Assembly: GCA_001599915.1 (NCBI GenBank)
Contig: BCIG01000015.1
Coordinates: forward strand, 310,001 to 374,000
Length of the DNA stretch: 64,000 nt
Reading direction: 5' to 3'
Origin: Symbiotaphrina buchneri
Lineage: Eukaryota; Ascomycota; Symbiotaphrinales; Symbiotaphrinaceae
Shown: positions 33,959 through 45,900 of the stretch, one piece after another
Position numbering within the stretch: the first letter of the stretch is position 1
How the letters are laid out: each line of letters opens with the position of its first letter
Program-made: the position numbers and the translations under genes
Notes under the pieces: model-generated
Database searches by the model: none
What the model was told of the DNA's origin: nothing
The model's input: the letters and a program-made list of their open reading frames with translations, nothing else

Positions 33959-34504
33959 TCATCCTACCGATTCTGCCCTTCTCTTCCTGCCCTGGTCGGA
34001 GCTGCTGTCACCAGGAACAGCCGGGCTCGGTTTCCGGGAAACATTGGATGGTTGATGTTTGGGTATCGCGCCAATGGCATTTCTGCTTCCGACAATGCTC
34101 AATCCACAGGCCACTGTGATTTGCACTGGCCTCCTTTCTCCGTCGACTTGAGTTCCTGCAGCCTTGAGCGCTGCAAAAATGCCGGCCGTGACTCTGCTCG
34201 CCATGGCCGTTCCGTCGAAAGCAACAAGGTTGCCGTGGCCCACAATCTTCGTGGTGGCATCTAGTTGAATGGCAACGGCTGCCGCTTTCTGTGACTCTTC
34301 ATCTTCCTCCGCGTCCTCATCATCATCTTCAACATCCAGGTGCATGTCATTTCCTGTTGTCTGATATTGTACGGCAGCGAGAGGTGCAACCGAGGGGCTA
34401 TAGGCCGGCGGAGGTGTGTCGACGCTCGTCGGCTTTGACGTTGAAGCAGAAGCCTCGGCAAGGAGCTTTTGCAATTGATGTTGGAGTGAATCTGTTGGTA
34501 GCAT
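33959..34504 (-). CDS. small conserved fungal protein of unknown function
   Basis: Single open frame of about 181 residues, starting at the ATG at 34504 (MLPTDSLQHQLQKLLAEA). The open frame continues upstream to a GTG without another ATG. It has a short amphipathic N-terminal helix, a Pro/Ser segment with PPPAYSP, a strongly acidic run (DVEDDDEDAEEDEE), and a C-terminal half with beta-strand character: ATTKIVGHGNLVAFDG and VQITVACGLSIVGSRNAIG. The tail is basic and Ser-rich. The ITVxCGLxIVGxRNxIG pattern recalls small fungal hypothetical proteins, but I know no function. Composition and codon use look like a real gene. Confidence 0.68.
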   Translation of the reverse strand: MLPTDSLQHQLQKLLAEASASTSKPTSVDTPPPAYSPSVAPLAAVQYQTTGNDMHLDVEDDDEDAEEDEESQKAAAVAIQLDATTKIVGHGNLVAFDGTAMASRVTAGIFAALKAAGTQVDGERRPVQITVACGLSIVGSRNAIGAIPKHQPSNVSRKPSPAVPGDSSSDQGRKRRAESVG

Positions 34505-35461
34505 CTTGACTAGATCCACCAGTGAATAACAAGGATAGTAGGAGGGTTGTTGTAGACTGATGTGTGAAGTTCACAATGTTATACTACAGCACAGTGGAGT
34601 GAATGAGTAGGTGAACGTTGGCTACAAGGGAAGGCGAGGCTGCTGGCAAGTTATAGGCGCTCGCCAGCCACCGGTGCAACGGTGATTGCATGTATCCGGG
34701 TATTTCATGCCTACATCAATAGCGGTTGCCCGGCAGTGAAAGTGCCTATTGTTGCTATTGTAATGGTGGGGCAGGGCAGTATTATTGATGCATGTCTCGG
34801 TAAGGGGCACCTAAGGAGGACCAATAAGAATTGCAGAGGAGAGATGCCTGGCAACTCCCCAGTGTTTTCGCTGGGGCATATGTGAATAGCAGCTCTTGCT
34901 ATTGTTGATGGGTGGTGGTTGAATAAACGAAGGGTGGGTGCATCCTATTGACACCCAAAAAGGGGCAAAAGGGGGCTGGACTCTTCCTATTGTTCGTCCA
35001 CCCAATCATGCAGGCAGATTGGTACAGTACCTCAGTACCGATGACTACGCAGTACCTACCTTTTGCTAAGGCGTGGAAGAGCTTAGATCAGAGTAGCTCT
35101 TCACCACAATAACACAGTATGTTAATAAGATTGACAAGTATTCATCTCAGCACAGTTCATTTACTCTCGGTCAGCGCTGGGTATTTGGAAGGCTTCGACA
35201 GTGAAGATTCCTGATGAGTTGAGGACAACCAAGGTACCGTACCTTTAGGTACCTTACATATATAGACACTACATTGGGTACCTGGGAGTACGCACTCAGC
35301 TTGTAGGCAACATTCCGTCCAATAAAGCTTAGTCATATTCTCATACCCTAGGGCTTGAGCAGCCTCCGTTAAGCGAGCCCACACTCTTGGAATCGTGAAG
35401 TTCAGAAGATAGCCACCGCCGACAACAGCAACACCGTCACCTACTCGGACAGTCAAACAAG
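34505..35461. other. divergent intergenic region upstream of uL6
   Basis: About 950 bases between the small gene (-) and the ribosomal protein gene (+). It contains GGTACC-type tracts at about 35021-35060 and 35231-35258. No other gene or RNA recognised. Confidence 0.4.
35231..35258. repeat. CCTAAGGTA/GGTACC-type tract
   Basis: AAGGTACCGTACCTTTAGGTACCTTA, about 200 bases before the ribosomal protein uL6 start. A looser tract of the same units lies at about 35021-35060. Confidence 0.6.
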
Positions 35462-36319
35462 ATGCGGTACATCCATTCGGAGCAGTCGCTCCCTATTCCG
35501 GAGGGTGGTAAGTCCCGCCTTTTCTCTAAGATAACGGCTCTTGGTCGTCTCTGCGACTGCGCTGTGGGCGAATGGCTTCGTACAAATCGCTGTGTCCAGC
35601 ACGCCATGCCCTCGTTATGCGAACTGTATCACAACGCCGATCATGCTTGCTGACTGGTTGGCAAATGTAGTCAAGGTGTCCATCAAATCGAGAATCGTGA
35701 CGGTGGAGGGACCCCGAGGAAAGCTGGTCAAAGATCTCTCACATGTTGCTGTCTCGTTCTCTCACCCTAAGAAGGACCTCATCAACATCGAGCTCCACCA
35801 TGGCTCGCGGAAGAGCGTTGCCACTCTGCGGACGGTGCGGACTATCATCAACAACCTGATCATCGGTGTGACAAAGGGATTCAGATACAAGATGCGTTAC
35901 GTCTACGCTCACTTTCCCATCAACGTGAACTTCGAGAAGAACAACGACACTGGCTTGTACGAGGTTGAGATCCGGTACGTCTACCCTGGTGGAAAAGACA
36001 GTTCAGGCATCTTGGGATGCTAATGAGAGCGCAGGAACTTCATTGGTGAAAAGATTGTTCGTCGGGTTACTCTCCAACCAGGTGTAGAGGTCGAGGCATC
36101 AAAGAACGTGAAGGATGAGATTCAGCTCTACGGTAACTCCCTAGAGAATGTTTCCCAGAGCGCCGCGGACATTCAGCAAATCTGCCGGGTCAGGAACAAG
36201 GATATTCGAAAGGTACTTCAGACACACATAAGCAAGCTGGGACTCCGTCACTGATATATATTTTACAGTTCTTGGACGGTCTGTATGTTTCGGAGAGGGG
36301 CAACATTGTTGAGGCGTAA
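35462..36319 (+). CDS. rpl9: 60S ribosomal protein L9 (uL6)
   Basis: Four exons, 35462-35507, 35671-35974, 36035-36212 and 36269-36319, exactly 192 residues, the eukaryotic uL6 length. Start [15 protein letters not shown] splices to [19 protein letters not shown]. Other family blocks: [45 protein letters not shown], and [21 protein letters not shown] near the end, then [11 protein letters not shown]. It is a structural protein of the large ribosomal subunit near the GTPase-associated centre. The first intron is 163 nt, long for this window; I found no snoRNA in it. Confidence 0.97.
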
Positions 36320-39300
36320 GGGGTCGCTTACTACGGATCTGGGAGTGGGATGTTTCGAAACCTGGCCACTGGTCTTGTCATGGCTTGCGCGATACATGTG
36401 TCTAGCAATGAACGCAATGCTCACAGTCAATGAAATAAACCTCGATTGAGATGATCGACCTCAATTTCCGGTGTGATTCATTTCAGTGATCTGGAATGCT
36501 GTTTTTCCTTGGAACAGCGTCGTACAATCCGCAACAACAGCTGCCCGCTCCGACAATTGAGGAATTAATCTCCCTATTTCCGTTATAATAGAATCTGATT
36601 CAATATTAGATTTTAAAGGCTGATCTTATTTAGAGGAATAGATAGAAGAGAAATTTTATCTATTTAATTAAAAGGGTGGGGTGGTGGGTTCAGATGGAAC
36701 AAACAATGAAAAGAATTTTAAACCTGTGCGCGAGATCCAGTTGGGACGGGGATTTGCAGCGACGGCGCAGGGGTGATTATGCAACACACCTAAACGAGAG
36801 GCGAACCCGGTGATCGGATTAGGGCAGTCGGCGGTGTTGAGCCAACGAGCAGACAGCGAACGCTGGAGATGGTAGGACAGAGGTAATCGCGGTGAAGCAG
36901 TATTCTGCTCTCGTGCATTCGCTTTCTCCAGATACAGTTGGTCGGTGCGTTGACCCGATAGACCCAGGGTGTTGCTGAAGTCGAAGTTGAGACGGCGATC
37001 TGGACAAGGAGTGCCTTGGTCTGGATGCCGCTAAAAGCGCAAATTATGCAAGGATGGGGCTTGAAAAGTGTGACAAGATGCAGGAGCCACCGTAGCGTCA
37101 AGATAGCGCGAGACCCTTTCTCCTGCAACAGAAATGATATGACCGATGGATTATATTTCCACGATTTCCTAGACGCTTTGTGCTCCGGTTCCTGAAACGA
37201 AGTGTCGAGTTTGCTTCTTCGATGCTGTAACGGCAATGGCCCAGCGGTAGCGATAGACGCCCGTTAAGCGGATGACCCTGCGTAAAAAAGGTACCTGCCG
37301 TGCGCACGCCTTGATTGCAGCGGGGACGGGATCGAAGTTGACGTGCGAAGGTGCAATGACCCGCAACTTCGGCGTGGGCTTGTCCGGGGGCGGGAGAAGG
37401 CAGATGTGACACCTCACTAAAAGGTGAACCTTCTGCTGCAAGGGAGAAGAAGAGTAACGGAGACTGCCTTCCGATATTGATGGATGCAGGAGAGGCGTCG
37501 ATGACGAGGTTGAGGCGATTTGGACGGGAAGTCGATGCGACGCGGGAAAGTATGATATTAATAGATGACTTTTGCCGCGAATCGTGGAGGCCTTGCCTCG
37601 TCGCTTCTTCGATGATCGGCCGCCGGCGGTGGTCGGAGCGGTTCAAGCAATGTGTCTTGCTTCCAAGTTCCCGGTCGCGAAGGACGGCAGCTAACAAGGA
37701 TATGCGAGCAGCACAAGAAAGTCTATTGGAGGCCCGCGCTTTCTAAGCTCTCAACCGAGGATTATTCGCAGCTGAACGACGATGGCGAATACGAGAGAAT
37801 AGGAAGATAGCCCGGCTGATATCCCGGCTATTTAATTACCGTCCTCTTCGGGAGTTCGAATAGGAAAGGGAGGATAGGTTAAGGTATGCGATACGAGGTC
37901 CTGAGCAGGGGGGAACCAGGATAAGAAAAGGATGAAGCAAAAGAAGAGATCTTGTCTTCTATGCAATAGTTATCTCTCGGTTTCTCTACGCGGGCGCCAG
38001 GGCGGTTTTATTATCGGGTGTTTCGTCCGTCTGTCTGTCTGCGTTCGCTTGGTTCGAGTCCTTCGCGTCATTAATTGAAATCTTGCAAGGCGAGTAGCCT
38101 GTTGCGTCCTAAACCCTAAAGTCTACTATGATCAGTCGGGCACGAATAACAGGTACCGTACAGCCTAGATTCCTAGAAGCATCACACCCCCAAGCCCAAG
38201 GCCGCCTTCGCTCTTGGACTTGGAAGCTTTCTGGCTTTTCCCTTTGCCTCGAACGACCTTACGAAGGTCCCGTACGTTCTACGGTTCTACTACACTAGCC
38301 AACTTTCCACCAGCGAATCACGCAAAGGCCAAATGATGCCCCGTTGGTCGCTTACGAGTCAATCACCTTACAGGAGGAAACCTTTACTTTCCCTTAACTT
38401 ACGTTAGGGCATGGGCCACATCAACATTCAGCTACGGCTAACCCGCCGCTCCGGATCAGACGCCATTTGCAGCCTTTTGCGCTCGCTCGGACTGGCTGGT
38501 CCCTTTGCCCCCATCCAAGACACGTCCGAGCCCTTCCCGACCAACGTGCAGGATGCCGGTAGCCATGTCATTGCTCACCGTAGAACCAAGATACAGTTTG
38601 GCAGGGGAGATCCTAGGCTGCAGGGAAGGGCCTGAGCCAAAGCGTCGCCGAGACCGGGGGCAGGCACCGTCAGTGAAGCTGCTTGACCTGCGGTGCCTTA
38701 AGGTCCCTTTAGTGCGCGGCCGTCACCTAGAACCCCTTGGCCTGGTGTGGCTTGATTCCGTCGAACTGGGGAAAGGGGCCAAGAGGATGATGGAGGCTGC
38801 CCAGAGCTCAATTTCTAATCCCCTGAGCGCCGGATCCTACAAAGCGTGCCCGCGCCTAGTGGTCCTGCGGCATTTCCCGCCGCCGAAAAGGGCAACGGCT
38901 CCTGCCAGCGACTCTTCCAAGAGCGAAGCAGAGCAGAGCAAAGCAAGAGGCAGAAACAGGAAATATCACTCTTGCCAGTGTCGTACCTGACGATCTTTCA
39001 TGTCCTGCGTGCCGTTGGGGATCAGCATTCCAAAAAAAGCTGACGCCGCAAATGAAAAAGTGCGTTGGCGCTCAACTGCCTCGTTGGTGCTAGTCCCGTA
39101 GATCTGATCTGCAATCTGGCGCAATTCGCACGCGACAGAGAGGGTGCGAGCTGAGTCTCTCGTAAAGGTAATCAACCTCCTCCTCTTTTCAAAGGCACCT
39201 ACATACAACGGGACCTATCACGAGGTCACTCCCAATCATACGGTGGTACACCTTTTACAGCTCTTGCGACGCTCAGAGCCTTCATCGCCATCCCTGCTAC

Positions 39301-42300
39301 ACCGGCGGGGCCGTTGCTGTCGGCACGTGTCGCGACGGCGCTTGGAGCCACAGTACCCACCAGCTCGACTTGTCGTCAGCGGGGCTACCGCATCGGTGCA
39401 GAGTCCAATATCAGCAACTTTCCAGGAGGCGCCCTAGGGAACCGTTGTCGTAGACTGAACAGGCGGGCCATTCCAGAACGGTGCAAATGGGCCGAAAGTG
39501 GGCGGACCTGGCCACCGGAGCAGGCAGATGATGTGTGGATGGGGTAGACACGTCTTGCCAAATCCGGCGATTTGAAAGTTGGCGTAGGAAAGCCGTCGCC
39601 GGCCTGACGTGTTGTCTTGCACCAGCTGCCGGGTTTTGGAGCGGCTAGGAAGGTTCTCTAGGATATGATTAAGAGCCCACCGAACTTTACTATCACAAGG
39701 ATAGTGTTGATGATTGCTGCGGAGTCTCGACAGGCTCTACTGGCCTTCCAGAAGGCGTTCGATTCTCCTTCGATGCGCTACTCCACACCTGCAATCATCA
39801 GTCACATTTGTCCAAATCCGGCGATGCCTTCTGGCACTACTTCCCGAGCCTTGGAAATCATCATTTCCAGCCTCCGAAGTCGGTCTGGGCAGGTCCGAAT
39901 GATGTTTGCTTCTTCCGTCATATGTCGGATTTACGCCGTTTGAGTTTTGCCTGACAAATTCCTGGAATCATTTTTTGATCGCGGCTTCGTTCGGCACTGC
40001 CGCTCAACCGCATTCCTTGCAGCGGGACCGAAGCCGAGCCGTTGAGCTACCGTTACTGCCGGCCAGTGATCCATTGTTTTGCCCTAAGGCTACTACAAAG
40101 GAAACATGCGGCGGGTGGTGCGTGCATGAATAAGGCCGACTGTAAACTCTGTCGCAAATGTCCCAGTCTGGAAGCCAAGGCACTAGGAAGCTAAAAGAGG
40201 TCGCCGACTGCCTGTTCAGTGGCTCGACAGGCCATGATGCGCCACAATTCCCTCATGTGCCAGGCGGTTATTGACACTAGAAGGTTTGGTGGCGTCCGCC
40301 TATCTGTGTCCGGGATATGTAGGAAATGCAGCTAACAGCGAGGCTTGACGCGATGGGGTCCAGTAGGAGAATTTTTGACTGGCTGGATGATGTGACGTTC
40401 GAGGGAGAAACATCTTCGAATGGAATGGTCAGTAGCGGAGATATCTGACCGAAAGCCTAAAACTTGCAGACAGGACGGCGAGGTCTAGTCTTACGATCGT
40501 GACAGCATCGATCGGCAGGCACTGCGACGGATGCTAACGTGATGCGTTTGATGCTCCTGACCGTCAAGGATATTCTCGGCCGGGTAGGAATACGAGACTC
40601 TGTTGGGATAACAGCCCAGGCCTAGGAAAGTACAGACTCGGGTCCTTCCGAATCCAGCCAGCTCCAACACCATCACCTCTCCAGAGATCTATCTGATGGC
40701 GCACCCTCGCTCAGACGCCTGTAATCTCCACCATGGCGATCATCCCTTTCTTTAGAAGCTCGAAAGTCGAAAACCACTCCTGGGCTTGTTCATCCCTTTC
40801 TGTGGCTTGTAGCTGGCTCGGTCTAGGAAAGGTACGCACGTCCATGTAGAGAGGTTACAGCGGCTTCAGCGTTGGATCCCTCCAGTGACTGCCAAGAGCG
40901 GACGAACCACCGTTACCCTTGGCTCGACGGAGTATTTCGGTCCTTGAGCGGATTCGTTTTGATCTTCCTCTTCAGGAGCTTCTAATGCCGTCGAGTAACA
41001 TCTTGTATTAGGGGACACTACCAATGATACCTTCCTTAACTGTACAATTAGGCATTGAAAGCTCAGCTGCCTCTCGCCCACCATGCAGGTACGATAAGGT
41101 TGGAACTGCCTCAAGCGGGCCATGCAAAGACGCATTAGCTTGGTACCCAAACCAAGGGTCAGGCCGGTCAGCTCGTAAACCTTCCTGCTGGTCGGGACCC
41201 GCCGGCACTTGTCATTCATTCCTTGCGCACGTAGTACGGAGTCCCAAGGCGGGCGGACCGAGCGTCTCTCTTTCTCCTTCTGTTCTTCTTTGCGCTCTTC
41301 CATTCATTATTAATTGGGGCGCCTGGCAAGCAACGATAAGGTAACTCTCCGTGACTGCAGCTACCTCACGAAAGACTGTAGTAACTGCGGCCTGAGTACA
41401 CACAACCCCGTTCGAGCACAAGGCGGCCCATCTCCGCACCGTTGCCGGCGCATTTGATTCCCCAGCGGTCAGTGAGCGAGCGCTCGCCCGCACACAAGCA
41501 CGATACGGTCAGTGCCCTGCATTCGCACTCAGGCCCTCTACGAGTATTACACCACAGCGCATGTCGTGCTTTAGCCCGCATTTACCTCCGTCCGTCCCGT
41601 CCCTGTCCTGCCGCATTATTGCGAAAACGCACCTAACCCGGCCTAACCCTAAAGGCACCTGTACTTTGCACTTTAAACCACCAAGGTTGGCCCACGCCCA
41701 CGCTCCTGGTAGCGATCAGCGCCCTTTTGGGATGTTCTTGGCCGTCATGGCGCCCCGCGTGGCTGCACGACCCTCTATCGTAAGCACTGCGGCCAACAAG
41801 AGCTACGGGCGTCAGTTTGTACAAAGCCGTCTGTGTCGGTCGATCGGGAGGGAGGGAGGGAGGTCGGGCCCAACGGCCTTGCATGCATTAATTGCTACAG
41901 ATAATGTGGAAACTCTCCATTCCAGAAACTCTAAGGTCCTTCTACCTTACCGTCTGTCTATCGCCCTGCGCTGCCGGATCACGGCACTGCCAGAAAGAGT
42001 TCGGGGAACTTTTAAACTTTTCCCCTTCGCCTTTTACTCGCATGCGTAGACGGCCGGGCCATTATTCTCATTCGGGGTGTTTGTTTCGTTCGGTCGGCGC
42101 CACGAAGCCCGTTGAGTTACGAAATCGCCCGATGGGCGGGCCCAGAACAGCATTGATCTGCGGTTGGCGTTCGCTCAATTGGGACGCTGAGCAACCCTGA
42201 TGATTATCATCTCGAGTCGCATTGCCCGTTTTGCGTGCGGGTGACGACGTTCTTGAATAAGGATGAGGCACGAAAGTATCACGTAGCATCTACAGATCTT

Positions 42301-42914
42301 GTCTATTTGAGGACAGGCAGGTATGCCGCGGATCAGCGGTGCACGGCTGCTCGACAGAAGAAGCCCCTGATCTTTCATTGAACAATGCGGCAGAATTACT
42401 TTTTCGGCGGATGTCCCATGTATCGGAACTGCCGATGGCACGCCCAGCGAACAGGACAGTCCACCCTCGGCGGGGTGCGGATGAAGCCGAATGAAGAATC
42501 GCTCTCCTGGACGAACGCCAGTATGTCTGTCTTGCCCCTTTGCAGGCGCATTTGATCTGGTGGGATGAACCCGATGCCGATGCAAAAAAGCAGGCATGAG
42601 AGCATTACTTCATACTCGGACTGCTCCCCTTGGAACGGTCTACAGCACCGCAAAGTAGACCTTTATGAAACAAATCTGAAGAGATCCAAACCAGATCCTC
42701 TGCCATTTGGAAAAGCACGCTTGCTATGTAACGCCCCGTCATGCTGGTGAGATGTCACTGTGTCCATGCCAAAGCCCATTTCATATACACACATTCAAAC
42801 TATGTACCAGCCGCAAAAAGAGGGTATCTACCTTAAGTTCCACCACGAGATCATTCCTTACTCCCAGAGCCATATCGACAACACAGAATGCTCGCTCTCC
42901 TCCAGCATTTCCTT
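36320..42914. other. 6.6-kb stretch with no convincing gene
   Basis: Flanked by the 3' ends of uL6 (+) and a large minus-strand gene. Many open frames of 60-200 codons exist on both strands, the longest at 37098-37697 and 36790-37236 (-), but none has conserved motifs, and neighbouring frames look equally coding. Base composition is mixed: an AT-rich patch at about 36550-36710 and GC-rich parts around 37200-37700 and 41450-41880. Small items: GGGA repeats at about 41850-41865, TCTG repeats near 38030, a 14-base direct repeat (CCAAATCCGGCGAT at 39558 and 39812). Could be a long non-coding transcript, decayed sequence, or regulatory DNA. Confidence 0.5.
36434..36439 (+). terminator. AATAAA polyadenylation signal of uL6
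   Basis: Perfect AATAAA about 115 bases after the uL6 stop codon, a plausible distance for a fungal 3' end. Confidence 0.5.
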
Positions 42915-45900
42915 TTATATTCGTCCGCCCTCGACAATCTGACGGCCAACAAGCTCTAGGTCGCCGGATTCGCCTGTGCGGCGCCTTTCGAGAACCCAGC
43001 GCCCGATGCCGGTCGTCTCGTCCTCTTCCTTCAAGTAGCTCACCGTCTCCGCACCGCTATTGTTCCGGCTGTGGCCGGGCCGAGGCGTGACCTTCTTCGC
43101 CTCCATCGTGCTCTGCCTCGTCTGCTCTTCGTCTGCCTTGGGGCTCACATACCAGGGGTACATTGCCATATTGGCATTGTAACCGGTCAAGTTCGGTGAT
43201 ATCGGCGACGATGGGTTTGAAGGATCGTGCGGTAGCATCTCTTGAACAAATTGAGCAGGGCCGTATGGTAGAGAGGGGGAAGGCATGCTGGTCAAGGAAG
43301 ACGACAGGGGAAAGCTGCTTCCATAACCACCGGCGCTGACTGGAGAGCGATGAGCCGATGATTTTGTGCCACCTCCATTCACACTCCCCTGACTGCCTGC
43401 GCTCCCCGCACTGCGTAGAGACCCATTGCTACCCCCCCACGCCCCGCGTCGCAGCTTCATTAGAGCACTAAAGGACAACTCGTCTTGCTCCAATTCCGGG
43501 CTCATCATACCGGCTATTTGAACTAAGCCAGGACTTCGCGCTGTCTGACTACTCTGACTTGGGTTCGGTTGCATGGAGAGACTCATGAACGAATTGCGAT
43601 TGCTATACTCGCTACGTTCGGTAATCGGTGTGAGATTAGGTTCACGAACGGAGTTCATTCTTCCCACTTGGACCCGATCACGGTAGTCGAAGAAACCGCC
43701 GTATGCATGATCTGAATCTGCCGATCCGGGATGGGCATTTGCGTAGAAGCCAAACTCTTGGCCATAGAAACCCTCCGAGTCATTGGCAAGGGCCTCAGCA
43801 TTCGCAGCAGCGATGATGGGATCATCTTCTAGATCATCGTCGTAATCGAAATCATCATTTTGACTGGCCTGAATGGATCCTTCGGCATTGTTGCTAGACT
43901 GATCCTTATCTGGCGGCAGAACTGGTAGAACACCAGCTGGCAGGCTCTGTTCCTCCGCTTCGTAATCTGCCAGAGTGGCGTCCGAGCTGTTCCGACGTAT
44001 GAATTTCCCACGGGCTGCAGCCATATTTGCTGCAGCTGCCAACGCGTCATGATACGCAGCAAGATTCTGCTGGGTCAACTCTGGTGCATTGGGATCGAAT
44101 AGCTGGCTCAGATGTTGTTTCGACAAGCCCGTTTGGAAGCTAGTAGAAGTACTGGCAGGGTTGGTGGGAGGGGAGAATGTAGCGTCAGTTGCGTAGCTCG
44201 CTGGTGGTGCTACACTGTCTCCCTCATCGCCTTCGCTCGTGTACTTACTTAAGGTCGATGATGTATTGTCAGCGCGTATCAGATTAGACGGTGGCGCGAG
44301 ATTGTTGAATGCCTGACCCCTCGCCGGGAGATTGTGGTCATCAAACATCGACTCATCAAAGGCAGGGTCGCCTACTCCTTCTGGATGGTCGATGAGGCCG
44401 TCATCAAAGTAGAGATCGTCTTCCGCGTCGTAAAGCTCTGAGGGGTTTGTCACGCGTTGTTCTTGCGTATCGATGCCCCGAATGCCAGGGCTTGGGTTTG
44501 TGCCATAGGTGTCGACTCCTGCGAGCCCTAGCCCTGAATAGACCCGCTGCTGAGACAGTTCCGAATGAGCCATGCCTTCGTATTCGGGTGACGCAGGAGA
44601 AGCTTGTGAAGACGCCGAATCTGTGATCTGACCGCTGAGGTCTCTGGGTGTAGAAAGTAGAGTCGACTCTGGACTGATTGGGCTGACTTCAGGGCCCATC
44701 TCTGAGCCTACGGAGGCTGATATCTGAAAGTTAGAGATACCGGCTGAGAGACCTTCGTAGTAACCGTCCTCATCATCAACATTAACCCCAGGTATACGTT
44801 CTTCAAGCCCACCGCTATCATCATACATCCCATCATAGTCCGACTCCAAGTCACTCTCGGCTATACTCATCCGAGCTCTGTCATCTGCCCTTTCAGGAAA
44901 CTGCTGTTGAGCAGCCATCTTCTGCACATGCTTTTGTTCCATAAGTCGTTCTTCAACAGCGGTGCCGGTCATGTCGAAACTGAAACGAGATGCGTTGCTT
45001 GTCATGTGTTTTGGAAGCCCGGGATTGCGAATTGCTGAGATTCGGGTTGGTACATTGTGGGGTGGGGACGTTGGCGGCAATCTTTTTGGCTGAGGAGGGG
45101 TCGAAGTTTCTGCACTTTGACGGCGTGTGGACCTCGGATTGTCGTCGTTAGGTCGTGCTTCCAAAGTGGGTTGCTTTATAGGGTCCACGTCATGCGAGTA
45201 CTGCTTTTCGGGAGGGTTCAAACTTGGTGGTAGTCGTCTGGCAAAGGAAGGCAGCTCAGGTCCATCAGGATCCGGTTCAGGCAGAGAGGTTTGCAGGATC
45301 CTTGTTGTAGATCCTTCCAAAGCCTCCGCTTGGACGCCGGGCATACCTGTCCTTTGATTATCGGAGTCATCATCGAAATGTTCCTTGAACACAGGGGTGT
45401 GCTCTCTTTCGCCCGACCTAGGACTGTCCCTTTCATCGCTATAAGTCTGGTGAGTTGTATGTTTTGGCTCGTCAAGGCCTCCGTAGTTTTGTTGGAATCG
45501 GGAATCGTCTCTCAAATGAGGTGACATTTGCCCATATGGCGACACTAGTCCTGGTGACACTGCTGCACCGATGTCATTACTGGAGAAGTTGCGCCTTTGT
45601 CGCGGTGCGCTGAAGTCATGAACGCCAGTGCCCCTGATACTTGGATCATAATCATCAGGGAGCTTCATTGCAGGTATTGTTAAGGGCTTGTGGGAGGAAT
45701 ATGATTCAGCCGCTGAGTCAGTTCCATGCGTTGCGCGCCGCCGCATAAGCAATGACATCGGATTGAGGAGATTCAGCTTCGTCTTGGACTGTTTGTGTTG
45801 ATGCGGTGCTGTGTATTGAGGTACTGGAGATTTCGACGGCAGAGTAGGCCGAGATATACCTTCCATCGGAGGCTTGTTTATACTCGAGGACGGAATAGAT

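Noticed and set aside
36790-37697. Overlapping minus-strand frames of 148 and 199 codons in the gene-empty interval
   Set aside because: No conserved motif, unbalanced composition, and other frames over the same bases look equally protein-like; no consistent splice model found.
38051-38061. GGTTCGAGTCC resembling a tRNA B box
   Set aside because: The flanks do not form a T-stem or acceptor stem and no A box or cloverleaf lies upstream at the right distance.
39558-39825. 14-base direct repeat CCAAATCCGGCGAT at 39558 and 39812
   Set aside because: A single pair of this length in several kilobases can occur by chance, and no duplicated flanks or inverted ends accompany it.
41632-41655. CCTAACCC...CCTAACCCTAAA resembling telomeric repeats
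   Set aside because: Only two partial units separated by other bases; too short for an interstitial telomere tract.
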